Shown in pieces: positions 49,514 to 58,190 of a stretch of DNA of 64,000 bases. The DNA lies in assembly GCF_038004425.1 (NCBI RefSeq), contig NZ_JBBORC010000001.1:1155001-1219000 (forward strand). The letters run 5' to 3'. Within the stretch, counting starts at the first letter, position 1. The number at the start of each line of letters is the position of its first letter. Both the position numbers and the translations under genes were made by a program. A model generated the notes under the pieces. That model did not search any database, was not told the origin of the DNA, and saw only the letters and a list, made by a program, of their open reading frames with translations. This DNA comes from Solibacillus sp. FSL W7-1464. GTDB taxonomy: Bacteria; Bacillota; Bacilli; Bacillales_A; Planococcaceae.

Positions 49514-50473
49514 ATGAAGAAAAGATTTCTCGCAATAGTTTCAATCGCTGCTATGCTGCTGATAGGTTGTCAAAGTAATGTTGAGCGTTATGGGGAGCCG
49601 CTTATTTTTACAACAGGTACAACAACAGGTGTTTTCTATTCCCTTGGAGCAGGAATCTCGACAATGTGGACAAATGAGCTGGAAAAACGCGTCGCTTCAC
49701 AAGCTTCAAATGGAAGTATTGAAAACTTGAATTTAATGCGTAAAGGTGAAGCGAATATTTCATTTACTACGGTGAACATTGCCTATGAAGCATATAACGG
49801 TGTTGGAAGTTTCGAAGGAAAACAGTATGAAGACGTTCGCATATTAGGAAACCTATACCCGAATATTAGTCATATTATTGTGAAAGACGATGAGAAATAC
49901 AGTTCGATAGAAGATCTTAAAGGAACGAGCTTCGTATTTGGAGCTGCGGGTAGTGCGACTGAAGTGGAATCCCGTCTTGTCCTTGAAGCACATGGTATTG
50001 GAGAAAAAGATATTAAAGCAAACTATGTCGGCTTTACAGAAGCGACAGATTTAATGCGAAATGGTCAGGTGGAAGGTGTCAATATTTACACAGGCGTACC
50101 GGCTGCTGCAGCGACAGAGCTGATCTCAACGGTAGATTCCAGAGTTTTAAGCTTTTCTGACAGCGCCATTGACTATTTAGTAGAGGAATATCCTTGGAAC
50201 TTTGCCTATACGATCGAGCCAAACACATATGATAAACAGCCGGAAGCGATTCGAACTGTCGGTCAGTACAGCACAATCGTAATTGACGAAAGCGTCAGTG
50301 AAGAAACCGTTTATCAGTTGACGAAAGAGCTGTGGGGAAACTTGGGCTCACTGCAAAAATCATTCAGCATTGCGAAGCAGTTCAGTCCGGAAAGCGCTGT
50401 TGCGGGAACGGCGGATATCCCGCTCCATCCAGGTGCAGAGCGCTATTATCGTGAAATTGGTGTAATTGATTAA
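49514..50473 (+). CDS. TAXI-family TRAP transporter solute-binding lipoprotein
   Basis: Extracellular ligand-binding protein for the TRAP permease. Lipoprotein signal MKKRFLAIVSIAAMLLIGC with Cys19. The motif FTTGTTTGVFYSLGAGIS (~33-50) is the TAXI signature, followed by a type II periplasmic-binding fold. 319 aa. Ligands of TAXI proteins are poorly known (dicarboxylates, amino acids, aromatic acids). Its last codons overlap the possible early start of the permease gene. Confidence 0.93.
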   Translation: MKKRFLAIVSIAAMLLIGCQSNVERYGEPLIFTTGTTTGVFYSLGAGISTMWTNELEKRVASQASNGSIENLNLMRKGEANISFTTVNIAYEAYNGVGSFEGKQYEDVRILGNLYPNISHIIVKDDEKYSSIEDLKGTSFVFGAAGSATEVESRLVLEAHGIGEKDIKANYVGFTEATDLMRNGQVEGVNIYTGVPAAAATELISTVDSRVLSFSDSAIDYLVEEYPWNFAYTIEPNTYDKQPEAIRTVGQYSTIVIDESVSEETVYQLTKELWGNLGSLQKSFSIAKQFSPESAVAGTADIPLHPGAERYYREIGVID

Positions 50474-50498
50474 AAGTAAAGTACAAGGAGGGGACGGT

Positions 50499-52460
50499 AT
50501 GACAGAAAAAGTACTTGAAAAAGATGAAATTCAACAACTAATGGACCTTGAAGATAAAAATATCAATTCACGTAATTATATTGGGATATTTGGGAAAATT
50601 TTGATAGGTGTTGCAATCATCTGGTCCATCTTCCAAATATATATGAGCAGCATCGGTGTGATGGAAGCGACAAAATTTCGTGCGTGGCATTTAGGGTTTT
50701 TGCTTTTATTTAGTTTTATTTATTATCCTGCTACAAAGAAAAGTGTTGGGACGAGAAAGTTGCCTACATGGTTTGACAGCATTTGCATTACATTATCTAT
50801 TTTCGTGACCCTTTATTTTGTCATTGTTTACGATATTTTAGTTCGTGACCGCGCAGGAGAAAATACGGTTCTTGATTTATGGGTCGGCGGGATAGCGATC
50901 GTATTACTATTTGAGGCGGCACGTCGAGTTGTCGGCAATGCGCTGACATTAATTGCACTGTTTTTCCTGGCCTACAATTTCTTTGGCGCCTATATTCCAG
51001 GGATTTTAGGGCATTACGGATTTAGTCTTGAGCGAATCATCAACATTATGTTCTGGGGAGGGCAAGGAATTTTCGGAACGGCCCTTGGTGTTTCGGCCAC
51101 ATATATCTTCATTTTCGTGCTGTTTGGCGCTTTCTTGAAGAATAGTGGATTTTCCGATTTTATCAATGACCTGGCACTGACAATTGCGGGCCGTACAGCA
51201 GGAGGACCTGCTAAAGTGGCAGTCTTTGCAAGTGCGCTGATGGCCACGATCAGCGGGAGTGCTGTAAGTAATGTTGTAACAACAGGTACCGTTACCATCC
51301 CGATGATGAAAAAGGCCGGCTATTCGAAAAAATTTGCCGGGGCAGTTGAAGCGGTTGCTTCGACAGGGGGCTTAATTGCACCACCGGTAATGGGCGCCGC
51401 AGCCTTTATTATGGCCGAGTATTTAGGTGTTGCGTATTCTGTTGTCATGCTGGCAGCAGTTGTACCGGCAATCCTATACTATTTAACATTGTTTATGATT
51501 GTACATTTTGAAGCGAAAAAAATGGGGTTATCAGGTATTTCAAAAGAGAATATTCCGGTAGCGATGCAGGTTCTTAAAAACGGGGGCCATTTATTAATCC
51601 CTTTATTTATTTTGTTGGTAATGCTGTTCGCAGGCTATTCGCCGTTATACGCGGCAATCTTCGCGCTATTTTCAATCGTGCCAACAGCGGCCATACGCAA
51701 ACATACACGCATGAATCTGAAAACGGTAATCGACTCTGTTGTTGAAGGGGTTAAAGGAGCAATTAGTGTAGGAATTGCCTGTGCGATTGTAGGGATTGTA
51801 ATTGCGACGATCACGCTAACAAGTATCGGTTTGATCATCGGAAACAATGTATTAAGTTTTGCCGGAGACAGTGTCATGCTGGCAGCTATTTTAACAGCGG
51901 TCATCAGTATTATTTTAGGAATGGGGATCCCGGCAACAGCGGCCTATATTATCGTTGCAACAATTTCAGTGCCGATCTTAACACAATTGGGTGTACCGGC
52001 GATTGCAGCCCATATGTTTGCCTTCTACTTTGCCGCTTTATCAAGTATTACGCCACCTGTAGCATTGGCGCCATATGCCGCAGCAGGTATTGCCGGAGAA
52101 TCGCCGAACAAAGTATCGTTTGAGTCGGTTCGTCTAGGGTTGGTCGGCTTTATCGTCCCGTTCTTCTTTATATTTAACCCGGCGCTGCTGCTGACGGGCG
52201 GTACGATCGGAGAATATATTTTTGCGGCGATTACAGCCTGTATCGGCGGTGTATCGATTGCTGCCGGCATTAAAGGCTATTTATTCCGACACACTTATTT
52301 CATCGAACGACTTGTCTTCTTCGGCGCAGGGATTGCGTTAATGGATACAACGTTAATTTATAATCTTATCGCGTTAGCAGTAATTGCCGTTGCTGTTGCG
52401 ACACAAATTTTATTGAAGCAGCCGGAACAGCATGTTGCACCTTCGTTAATAAAAGAGTAG
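50499..52460 (+). CDS. TRAP transporter permease, fused 4TM/12TM subunits
   Basis: Secondary transporter driven by an ion gradient, the fused DctQ-DctM type that pairs with TAXI binding proteins. 653 aa with roughly 16-18 hydrophobic segments; the DctM part carries KVAVFASALMATISGSAVSNVVTTG (two adjacent short motifs, near 245-270) and AAIFALFSIVP. ATG at 50499 behind AAGGAGGGG; a TTG at 50466 is worse. With 49514 it forms the uptake system for the acid that this operon degrades. Confidence 0.92.
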   Translation: MTEKVLEKDEIQQLMDLEDKNINSRNYIGIFGKILIGVAIIWSIFQIYMSSIGVMEATKFRAWHLGFLLLFSFIYYPATKKSVGTRKLPTWFDSICITLSIFVTLYFVIVYDILVRDRAGENTVLDLWVGGIAIVLLFEAARRVVGNALTLIALFFLAYNFFGAYIPGILGHYGFSLERIINIMFWGGQGIFGTALGVSATYIFIFVLFGAFLKNSGFSDFINDLALTIAGRTAGGPAKVAVFASALMATISGSAVSNVVTTGTVTIPMMKKAGYSKKFAGAVEAVASTGGLIAPPVMGAAAFIMAEYLGVAYSVVMLAAVVPAILYYLTLFMIVHFEAKKMGLSGISKENIPVAMQVLKNGGHLLIPLFILLVMLFAGYSPLYAAIFALFSIVPTAAIRKHTRMNLKTVIDSVVEGVKGAISVGIACAIVGIVIATITLTSIGLIIGNNVLSFAGDSVMLAAILTAVISIILGMGIPATAAYIIVATISVPILTQLGVPAIAAHMFAFYFAALSSITPPVALAPYAAAGIAGESPNKVSFESVRLGLVGFIVPFFFIFNPALLLTGGTIGEYIFAAITACIGGVSIAAGIKGYLFRHTYFIERLVFFGAGIALMDTTLIYNLIALAVIAVAVATQILLKQPEQHVAPSLIKE

Positions 52461-52478
52461 AAGAGTGAGGTGATGGGG

Positions 52479-53624
52479 ATGCGCCCATTGGATAATGTTA
52501 AAATATTGGATTTATCGCGTGTGTATGCAGCTCCGGCCGGAACGATGATTTTGGCTGATTTAGGTGCTGAAGTCATCCGGGTCGAACATCCGGCTGGATC
52601 GGATAGTATGCGTGGCTGGGGACCCTTTATAAATGGGGAAAGCACGTATTATATTTGTGCGAACCGCAATAAAAAATCCGTTACGTTAAATTTAAAAGAC
52701 TCGTCCGATAAAGAGGTGCTGCTCGATTTAGTAAAAGAAGCAGATGTCATCATCGATAATTTTAAAGCAGGCGATATGAAAAAGATGGGGCTCGATTATG
52801 AGCAGCTTAAGCGAATCAATCCGCGCATTATTCAGTGCTCGGTGACCGGGTTTGGACAGACTGGTCCACTGGCGGCAGAGCCGGGATTTGATCCGGTTAT
52901 ACAGGCGATGAGCGGTTTAATGGATGTAACAGGACATCCAGAAGGGGAGGCGACAAAAGTAGGGGTACCGATTGCGGATATTTTAACTTCCCACTATGTC
53001 GTAATTGGAATATTGTCGGCATTAAGAATGCGTGACATGACGGGAAAAGGTCAATTTATTGATCTGGCACTGCTTGATGTGCAAATGAGTTCACTCGCAA
53101 ATGTGGCAAGCGCGTATTTAAATACCGGCTTCAAGTCGAACCGTCTTGGCAACCAGCATAATAACGTAGCGCCGTATCAGGTGTTTGAATGTTCGGATGG
53201 CCCGCTCATGTTTTGCGTCGGAACCGAAGATCAGTTCAAAAAGTTTTGCGAGATGATTAATCGCGATGGCTGGGTGACAGATGAGCGCTTTAGAACGAAT
53301 TCGTTGCGCAAACAAAATGAAGCTGTACTGGCAGGCTATATTTCCGAAATTACTAAAACGAAAACCCGTGATGAATGGCTAGAGCTTTTACAGCAGTACA
53401 AAATTCCTGGTGGACGTGTCAATACTGTGGAAGAAGCATTTCAGCAGCCGCAAGTTATCGCACGGAATTTAGTAGGAGAAATCGAACATCCTTCATACGG
53501 GACGATGAAATTTGTGAAAAACCCTTTACAACATTCGGATCTTAATATTTCCTATGAATACGGTGCACCCCAGTTAGGGGAACATACGGAAGACCTATTG
53601 AAAATCAACAAGAACCAGGTATAG
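52479..53624 (+). CDS. CaiB/BaiF-type (class III) CoA-transferase
   Basis: Transfers CoA to a carboxylic acid, activating the imported substrate. Family motifs: ILDLSRVYAAPAG at ~9-21, EVIRVEHPAGSDSMRGWGP (~31-49), and the catalytic aspartate in GVPIADILTS (~165-174). 381 aa. GAGGTG lies 7 nt before ATG 52479; ATG 52473 is an alternative. Last gene of the operon, which lacks its own thiolase and hydroxyacyl-CoA dehydrogenase. Confidence 0.9.
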   Translation: MRPLDNVKILDLSRVYAAPAGTMILADLGAEVIRVEHPAGSDSMRGWGPFINGESTYYICANRNKKSVTLNLKDSSDKEVLLDLVKEADVIIDNFKAGDMKKMGLDYEQLKRINPRIIQCSVTGFGQTGPLAAEPGFDPVIQAMSGLMDVTGHPEGEATKVGVPIADILTSHYVVIGILSALRMRDMTGKGQFIDLALLDVQMSSLANVASAYLNTGFKSNRLGNQHNNVAPYQVFECSDGPLMFCVGTEDQFKKFCEMINRDGWVTDERFRTNSLRKQNEAVLAGYISEITKTKTRDEWLELLQQYKIPGGRVNTVEEAFQQPQVIARNLVGEIEHPSYGTMKFVKNPLQHSDLNISYEYGAPQLGEHTEDLLKINKNQV

Positions 53625-53727
53625 AGCAATTGTTGGGGGAGAATTGCTTATTATTCAGTTATTATTAAAGCAGTAGATTAAGAATTATTGTCTGTCGGAG
53701 AAGATAGGAGTAAAGTTTATATGACTT

Positions 53728-53756
53728 TTAACATAGCCCCTTCTTTTTAATATAAT
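53728..53756 (+). promoter_or_regulatory. Sigma-A promoter of the IclR-family gene
   Basis: TTAACA, 17-nt spacer, TATAAT, 39 nt before the start codon. Confidence 0.7.
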
Positions 53757-53794
53757 CTAATTTTGCTACTATTAGAAAAATGGGGGGCTTTAGT

Positions 53795-54568
53795 ATGGAA
53801 CAACAAAAATTTGAAAAAATGTATTTAATGCAAACCGTTCAAAAAACAATTGTAATATTGCGGGCTTTTACGAAAGAACAGCCAAAGCTTTCTTTAACTG
53901 AATTAAATAAAAAGACAGGAATCGGCCTATCAAGCCTGCAGCGTTTTGTTGCTACATTAGTATATGAAGGTTTTTTAATCCGGGATGACCGGACGAAGCA
54001 GTACCAGCTCGGCTTGTCGTTAATTCACTTAGGGAAGCTGGTGGAGGAAGAATCAAGCATTATTACGATTGCCCAGCCAATTCTTCAGCAGCTGAACAAA
54101 GAGACAAAAGAAAGTATTTCGATGAGCATTATTGATGGCAATGAGCGCCGATGTATTATGAATATCGAAAGTTCATATGCTTTATCGGCACGTAATCATG
54201 TCGGGGATACATCACCGCTTTATGCGGGAGCCTCTGCAAAATCATTGCTTGCGTTTTTGCCGCAGGAAGAAATTGAACATTATTTGAATGAGGTGGCGAT
54301 GGAGCACGTAACGGAAAATACGGTGGTCGACCGTGACCGGCTGTTGGAGCAATTGCAGGAAATTCGCAAGCAGCAATATGTCTTTACACGGGCTGAGCGC
54401 ATTATCGGTGCCTGTTCGTTCAGTACAGCGATTATTTCAAACGGGCAGCCGGTTGCATCAATCGCGATCATCATTCCGGAAGCACGCTTTGATGAAGGGC
54501 AGTATGATGAATTGCGTGAACTCATTTTACGTGCGAAATTCGATATTGAAAAACAGCTGAATAAATAA
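53795..54568 (+). CDS. IclR-family transcriptional regulator
   Basis: 257 aa: N-terminal winged helix (~8-70; LSLTELNKKTGIGLSSLQRFVATL), C-terminal effector-binding GAF-like IclR domain (~85-250; GDTSPLYAGASAKSLLAF and ERIIGACSFSTAI). Typical controller of organic-acid catabolism; it lies just downstream of the TRAP/acyl-CoA operon in the same direction, so it most likely regulates it. ATG at 53795 with a G-rich ribosome site. Confidence 0.9.
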   Translation: MEQQKFEKMYLMQTVQKTIVILRAFTKEQPKLSLTELNKKTGIGLSSLQRFVATLVYEGFLIRDDRTKQYQLGLSLIHLGKLVEEESSIITIAQPILQQLNKETKESISMSIIDGNERRCIMNIESSYALSARNHVGDTSPLYAGASAKSLLAFLPQEEIEHYLNEVAMEHVTENTVVDRDRLLEQLQEIRKQQYVFTRAERIIGACSFSTAIISNGQPVASIAIIIPEARFDEGQYDELRELILRAKFDIEKQLNK

Positions 54569-54569
54569 A

Positions 54570-54607
54570 ACAATCCAACCGGATGAAAATCGGTTGGATT
54601 GTTTTTG
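54570..54607 (+). terminator. Terminator after the IclR-family gene
   Basis: 12-bp perfect stem ACAATCCAACCG and complement, T5 tail. Confidence 0.92.
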
Positions 54608-54610
54608 TTA

Positions 54611-54652
54611 GAAAGAAAAAGCACTTTCTGCTCATATCGAACAGAAAGTGCC
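54611..54652 (-). terminator. Terminator of glyQS
   Basis: On the minus strand, stem GGCACTTTCTG with CAGAAAGTGC, followed by TTTTTCTTTC. Confidence 0.85.
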
Positions 54653-54660
54653 TTGTAAAA

Positions 54661-56049
54661 TTAGAATTGTAGATGTTTCTCGATATAAGCTTTTACTTCA
54701 GCGATCGGCATACGGATCTGTTCCATTGAATCGCGGTGACGTACTGTTACTTGACCGTCCTCTTTTGAATCGAAATCGTACGTGATACAGAATGGTGTAC
54801 CGATTTCATCCTGACGGCGGTAGCGTTTACCGATAGATTGTGACTCATCGAAATCAACCGGGAATGCTTTACGTAAATCTGCCCATACGTCGCCGGCTTC
54901 TTCAGATAATTTTTTAGAAAGTGGCAATACCGCTGCTTTGAATGGAGCTAGTGCAGGGTGGAAGCGTAATACTGTACGTGTATCGTCGCCATCTAATTGC
55001 TCTTCTTCGTAAGCATCACATAAGAATGCCAAAGTTACACGGTCTGCACCTAATGATGGCTCGATGCAATATGGTACATAGCGCTCATTTGAAACAGGAT
55101 CGATGTATGTGAAATCTTCACCTGAATGTTCCATATGCTGTTTCAAGTCGTAATCTGTACGGTCTGCGATACCCCATAGTTCTCCCCAGCCGAACGGGAA
55201 GCGGAATTCGATATCTGTTGTCGCGTTTGAATAGTGTGAAAGCTCATCATCTTCATGGTCGCGTAGACGCATTGAATCTTCTTTCATACCTAATCCAAGA
55301 AGCCAGTTTTTGCAGAACTCTTTCCAATATGAGTGCCACTCAAGGTCTTCACCCGGTTTACAGAAGAATTCAAGTTCCATTTGTTCGAATTCACGTGTAC
55401 GGAATGTAAAGTTACCAGGTGTGATTTCGTTACGGAAAGATTTACCGATTTGTGCGATACCAAATGGTGTTTTTTTACGCATTGAACGCTGAACATTTTT
55501 AAAGTTTACGAAAATACCTTGTGCTGTTTCCGGACGCAGGTAGATTTCGTTTGATGATGATTCAGTTACACCTTGGTGCGTTTTGAACATTAAGTTGAAC
55601 TGGCGGATATCTGTGAAATCGATTTTACCGCAGTCCGGACAAGCTACTTCAAGCTCTTCCATTTTTTCTTTCATTTGATCGAATGTCATACCGTCAACGA
55701 TGATTTCTTTGCCTGTTTTAGTTAAAGAAGCATCCTCGATCAATTTATCTGCACGGTGACGAGCTTTACATGCTTTACAGTCGATCATCGGGTCATTGAA
55801 GTTACCTACGTGACCAGATGCAACCCATGCTTTTGGATTCATTAGAATTGCAGCATCCAAACCTACGTTGTGTTCTGATTCCTGAACGAATTTCAGCCAC
55901 CATGCTTTTTTTACGTTGTTTTTAAGTTCTACACCAAGTGGACCGTAATCCCAAGTGTTTGCTAAACCACCGTAAATATCAGATCCCGGAAATACGAATC
56001 CGCGGTGTTTTGCTAATGATACAATTGTCTCCATTGATTTTTCTGCCAT
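54661..56049 (-). CDS. glyQS: Glycine--tRNA ligase, single-chain (alpha2) type
   Basis: Class IIa glycyl-tRNA synthetase of the dimeric, eukaryote-like kind, not the GlyQ/GlyS heterotetramer of B. subtilis. Motif 1 region [19 protein letters not shown] (~27-45), motif 2 [25 protein letters not shown] (two adjacent stretches, ~195-220), motif 3 region [14 protein letters not shown] (~330), anticodon-binding domain at the end. 462 aa. ATG at 56049 with AGGAGG; upstream open frame is the T-box leader. Encoded opposite to its neighbours. Confidence 0.96.
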   Translation of the reverse strand: MAEKSMETIVSLAKHRGFVFPGSDIYGGLANTWDYGPLGVELKNNVKKAWWLKFVQESEHNVGLDAAILMNPKAWVASGHVGNFNDPMIDCKACKARHRADKLIEDASLTKTGKEIIVDGMTFDQMKEKMEELEVACPDCGKIDFTDIRQFNLMFKTHQGVTESSSNEIYLRPETAQGIFVNFKNVQRSMRKKTPFGIAQIGKSFRNEITPGNFTFRTREFEQMELEFFCKPGEDLEWHSYWKEFCKNWLLGLGMKEDSMRLRDHEDDELSHYSNATTDIEFRFPFGWGELWGIADRTDYDLKQHMEHSGEDFTYIDPVSNERYVPYCIEPSLGADRVTLAFLCDAYEEEQLDGDDTRTVLRFHPALAPFKAAVLPLSKKLSEEAGDVWADLRKAFPVDFDESQSIGKRYRRQDEIGTPFCITYDFDSKEDGQVTVRHRDSMEQIRMPIAEVKAYIEKHLQF

Positions 56050-56072
56050 GAAAAAAACCTCCTGTTCGGTAA

Positions 56073-56305
56073 TGAAAAAATAAAAGCACCCGTCTCCGGG
56101 CACAAAAGCTCTGCCCGGGGACGAGTGCATCAAGACGATGTACCCGCGGTTCCACCCCGCTTGTTTTTAATAAATTAAAAACCTCTTTTATAAAAATAGC
56201 TCAGGGGTGCCGTTTCTCAATTCAATGTAGGCTTGCACTATCCCTACTCGCTTATGTTAGAATTGATACTTATAAATCCCTTCATCGCTTACATATTAAT
56301 ATTCA
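56073..56305 (-). promoter_or_regulatory. T-box riboswitch controlling glyQS
   Basis: Minus-strand leader with the T-box sequence TGGAACCGCGG (56144-56154), a stem I start AAGCGATGAAGGGA, a GAGTAG motif, and a candidate GGC (glycine) specifier at 56209-56211. The terminator stem GCACTCGTCCCCGGGCA with TGCCCGGAGACGGGTGC and a T-rich tail spans 56073-56128. Uncharged tRNA-Gly is expected to favour read-through into glyQS. Confidence 0.93.
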
Positions 56306-56332
56306 TAAACAACAAGTGTGTTGTTCGCTAAT

Positions 56333-56361
56333 ATTGTAGCATGGGTTTGTTTTCTTCGCAA
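56333..56361 (-). promoter_or_regulatory. Sigma-A promoter of the T-box/glyQS unit
   Basis: On the minus strand, TTGCGA, 17-nt spacer, TACAAT; predicted start ~20 nt before the T-box. A plus-strand TATAAT at 56379-56384 may be the -10 of ccpN. Confidence 0.65.
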
Positions 56362-56418
56362 TATAGAAGGAAATAGTATATAATAATTAATGAAAAAGTA
56401 TAACATTATTTGAAGCGG

Positions 56419-57057
56419 GTGAGTCCAATCGAACTCAATAAACGTCAAGATGTAATCTTGCAAATTGTAAAAGAAAATGGCCCTATTACGGGCGAACATA
56501 TCGCTGAGCGCCTTGGATTAACGCGCGCTACACTCCGACCTGATCTAGCTATATTAACGATGGCTGGATTTTTAGATGCGCGCCCACGTGTCGGCTACTT
56601 CTATGCAGGTAAAAAAACAACAGCTGCCTTTACGGAATCCATGCTGAATTTAAAAGTAAAGGATTTTCAGTCGATCCCGGTAGTTGTTCCGGATGATATG
56701 ACAGTCTATGATGCGATTATCCATATGTTTTCCGAAGATGTCGGAACACTTTTCGTTATTGATAAAGATAAAATATTACAAGGTGTGCTGTCTCGAAAAG
56801 ATTTACTTCGTTCGAGTATCGGAACACAGGATTTAAATAAAATGCCTGTGCATATAATTATGACGAGAATGCCGAACATTGCCTATTGTGTTAATTCGGA
56901 GTCATTAATCGTGGCTGCCAAAAAGTTAATAGAACGAGAGATTGATTCGATGCCGGTTGTTGAAGAAACCGAGCAGGGATTGGTCATTACCGGACGATTA
57001 ACGAAGACAAATATTACACGTGCGTTTATTTCGTTGGCAGAAACGCATGATTTATAG
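56419..57057 (+). CDS. ccpN: Transcriptional repressor CcpN
   Basis: Repressor of gluconeogenic genes under glycolytic conditions. Winged helix at ~3-62 (ELNKRQDVILQIVKENG, HIAERLGLTRATLRPDLAIL) followed by two CBS domains (~75-205), where nucleotides bind. 212 aa, very close to B. subtilis CcpN. I prefer GTG 56419 (protein MSPIELNKRQ) over TTG 56410 by comparison with that protein; neither has a strong ribosome site. Followed by ppsR as in B. subtilis. Confidence 0.95.
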   Translation: MSPIELNKRQDVILQIVKENGPITGEHIAERLGLTRATLRPDLAILTMAGFLDARPRVGYFYAGKKTTAAFTESMLNLKVKDFQSIPVVVPDDMTVYDAIIHMFSEDVGTLFVIDKDKILQGVLSRKDLLRSSIGTQDLNKMPVHIIMTRMPNIAYCVNSESLIVAAKKLIEREIDSMPVVEETEQGLVITGRLTKTNITRAFISLAETHDL

Positions 57058-57065
57058 GTGACCTT

Positions 57066-57878
57066 ATGAAAAAATTAACTATATTTGTCGTATCAGATTC
57101 CGTCGGTGAAACAGGAGAAGCTGCTGTCAAAGCCGTAGTAAGCCAGTTTCGGCCAAACTTTGAAAAAGTAAGAATTCGAAAGTTTCCTCATATTGCAAAT
57201 GTGGACGTCCTCGAGAAAATTGTACAAATTGCTATTGCAAATGAAGCAACGATTGTCTTTACACTTGTTGAAAAGCAGATGAGACAAGCACTTCAAAAAA
57301 TCGCAAGTGAATATAAGGTGCATGCGATCGACTTATTGGGATCGATGCTTGACCTGATCGAAACTTCCTTTGATGAAATGCCACTGCAAAAGCCGGGGCT
57401 TGTTCATCAATTGGATGATGATTATTTCAAAAAGATCGAAGCAATCGAATTTGCCGTTAAATATGATGATGGGCAGGATCCGCGCGGCATTTTGCTGGCG
57501 GATATTGTTTTGGTCGGTGTATCCAGAACATCGAAAACGCCTTTATCTCAATATTTAGCGCATAAACGATATAAAGTGGCAAATGTGCCGCTCGTTCCGG
57601 AAGTTGAACCCCCTATAGAATTGATGCAAATCGATCCGAAAAAATGTTTTGGGTTAGTCATTACACCGGAAAAACTCAACAATATTCGGAAAGAGCGTCT
57701 CATAACATTAGGTTTAACTGAAAACGCCTTTTATGCACAGCATACTAGAATTGAGCAGGAAATTAGCTATTTTTATAGTATTGTTGATAAAATAGGTTGT
57801 CGAACGATAGATGTAACAAATCGCGCTGTTGAAGAAACAGCACATAAAATAATTGATATGCTAGAGCTTGATTGTTGA
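57066..57878 (+). CDS. ppsR: Pyruvate, phosphate dikinase regulatory protein family (YqfL)
   Basis: Bifunctional ADP-dependent kinase/phosphorylase (DUF299) that in other species controls PPDK or PEP synthetase. N-terminal VVSDSVGETGE, and the P-loop GVSRTSKTPLS near 154-164. 270 aa. In B. subtilis YqfL modulates CcpN activity, and the 8-nt gap to ccpN fits that partnership. No ppdK gene in the window. Confidence 0.94.
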   Translation: MKKLTIFVVSDSVGETGEAAVKAVVSQFRPNFEKVRIRKFPHIANVDVLEKIVQIAIANEATIVFTLVEKQMRQALQKIASEYKVHAIDLLGSMLDLIETSFDEMPLQKPGLVHQLDDDYFKKIEAIEFAVKYDDGQDPRGILLADIVLVGVSRTSKTPLSQYLAHKRYKVANVPLVPEVEPPIELMQIDPKKCFGLVITPEKLNNIRKERLITLGLTENAFYAQHTRIEQEISYFYSIVDKIGCRTIDVTNRAVEETAHKIIDMLELDC

Positions 57879-57888
57879 TAGCAACCAA

Positions 57889-57923
57889 AGCCGCCTCTCC
57901 AAATTAGAAGAGGAGGTTTTTTT
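57889..57923 (+). terminator. Terminator after ccpN-ppsR
   Basis: Stem CCGCCTCT with AGAGGAGG (one mismatch), loop of ~10 nt, T7. Confidence 0.85.
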
Positions 57924-58190
57924 GGTGGAATAATATTTGCGTTTTTTAAGAAACTAAGTGAACTATACTTTTGTTCCAGAAAAACGTTTATATTTTGCCG
58001 AAATTCGACATTTATAGTTATATTCTGATTATTTTTTTGAAATTCTATAGCAACAATAGTCTTTTTGTTTTATAATAATAAAATTGTGGTAAAAATAATT
58101 ATTATAGGGTAATTACAAATTTTTTAAGAAATTTTGTCGTATTATAGAGGAAATTTGTAATTTATCTCGAATACTGTAGATGGTGATAAT

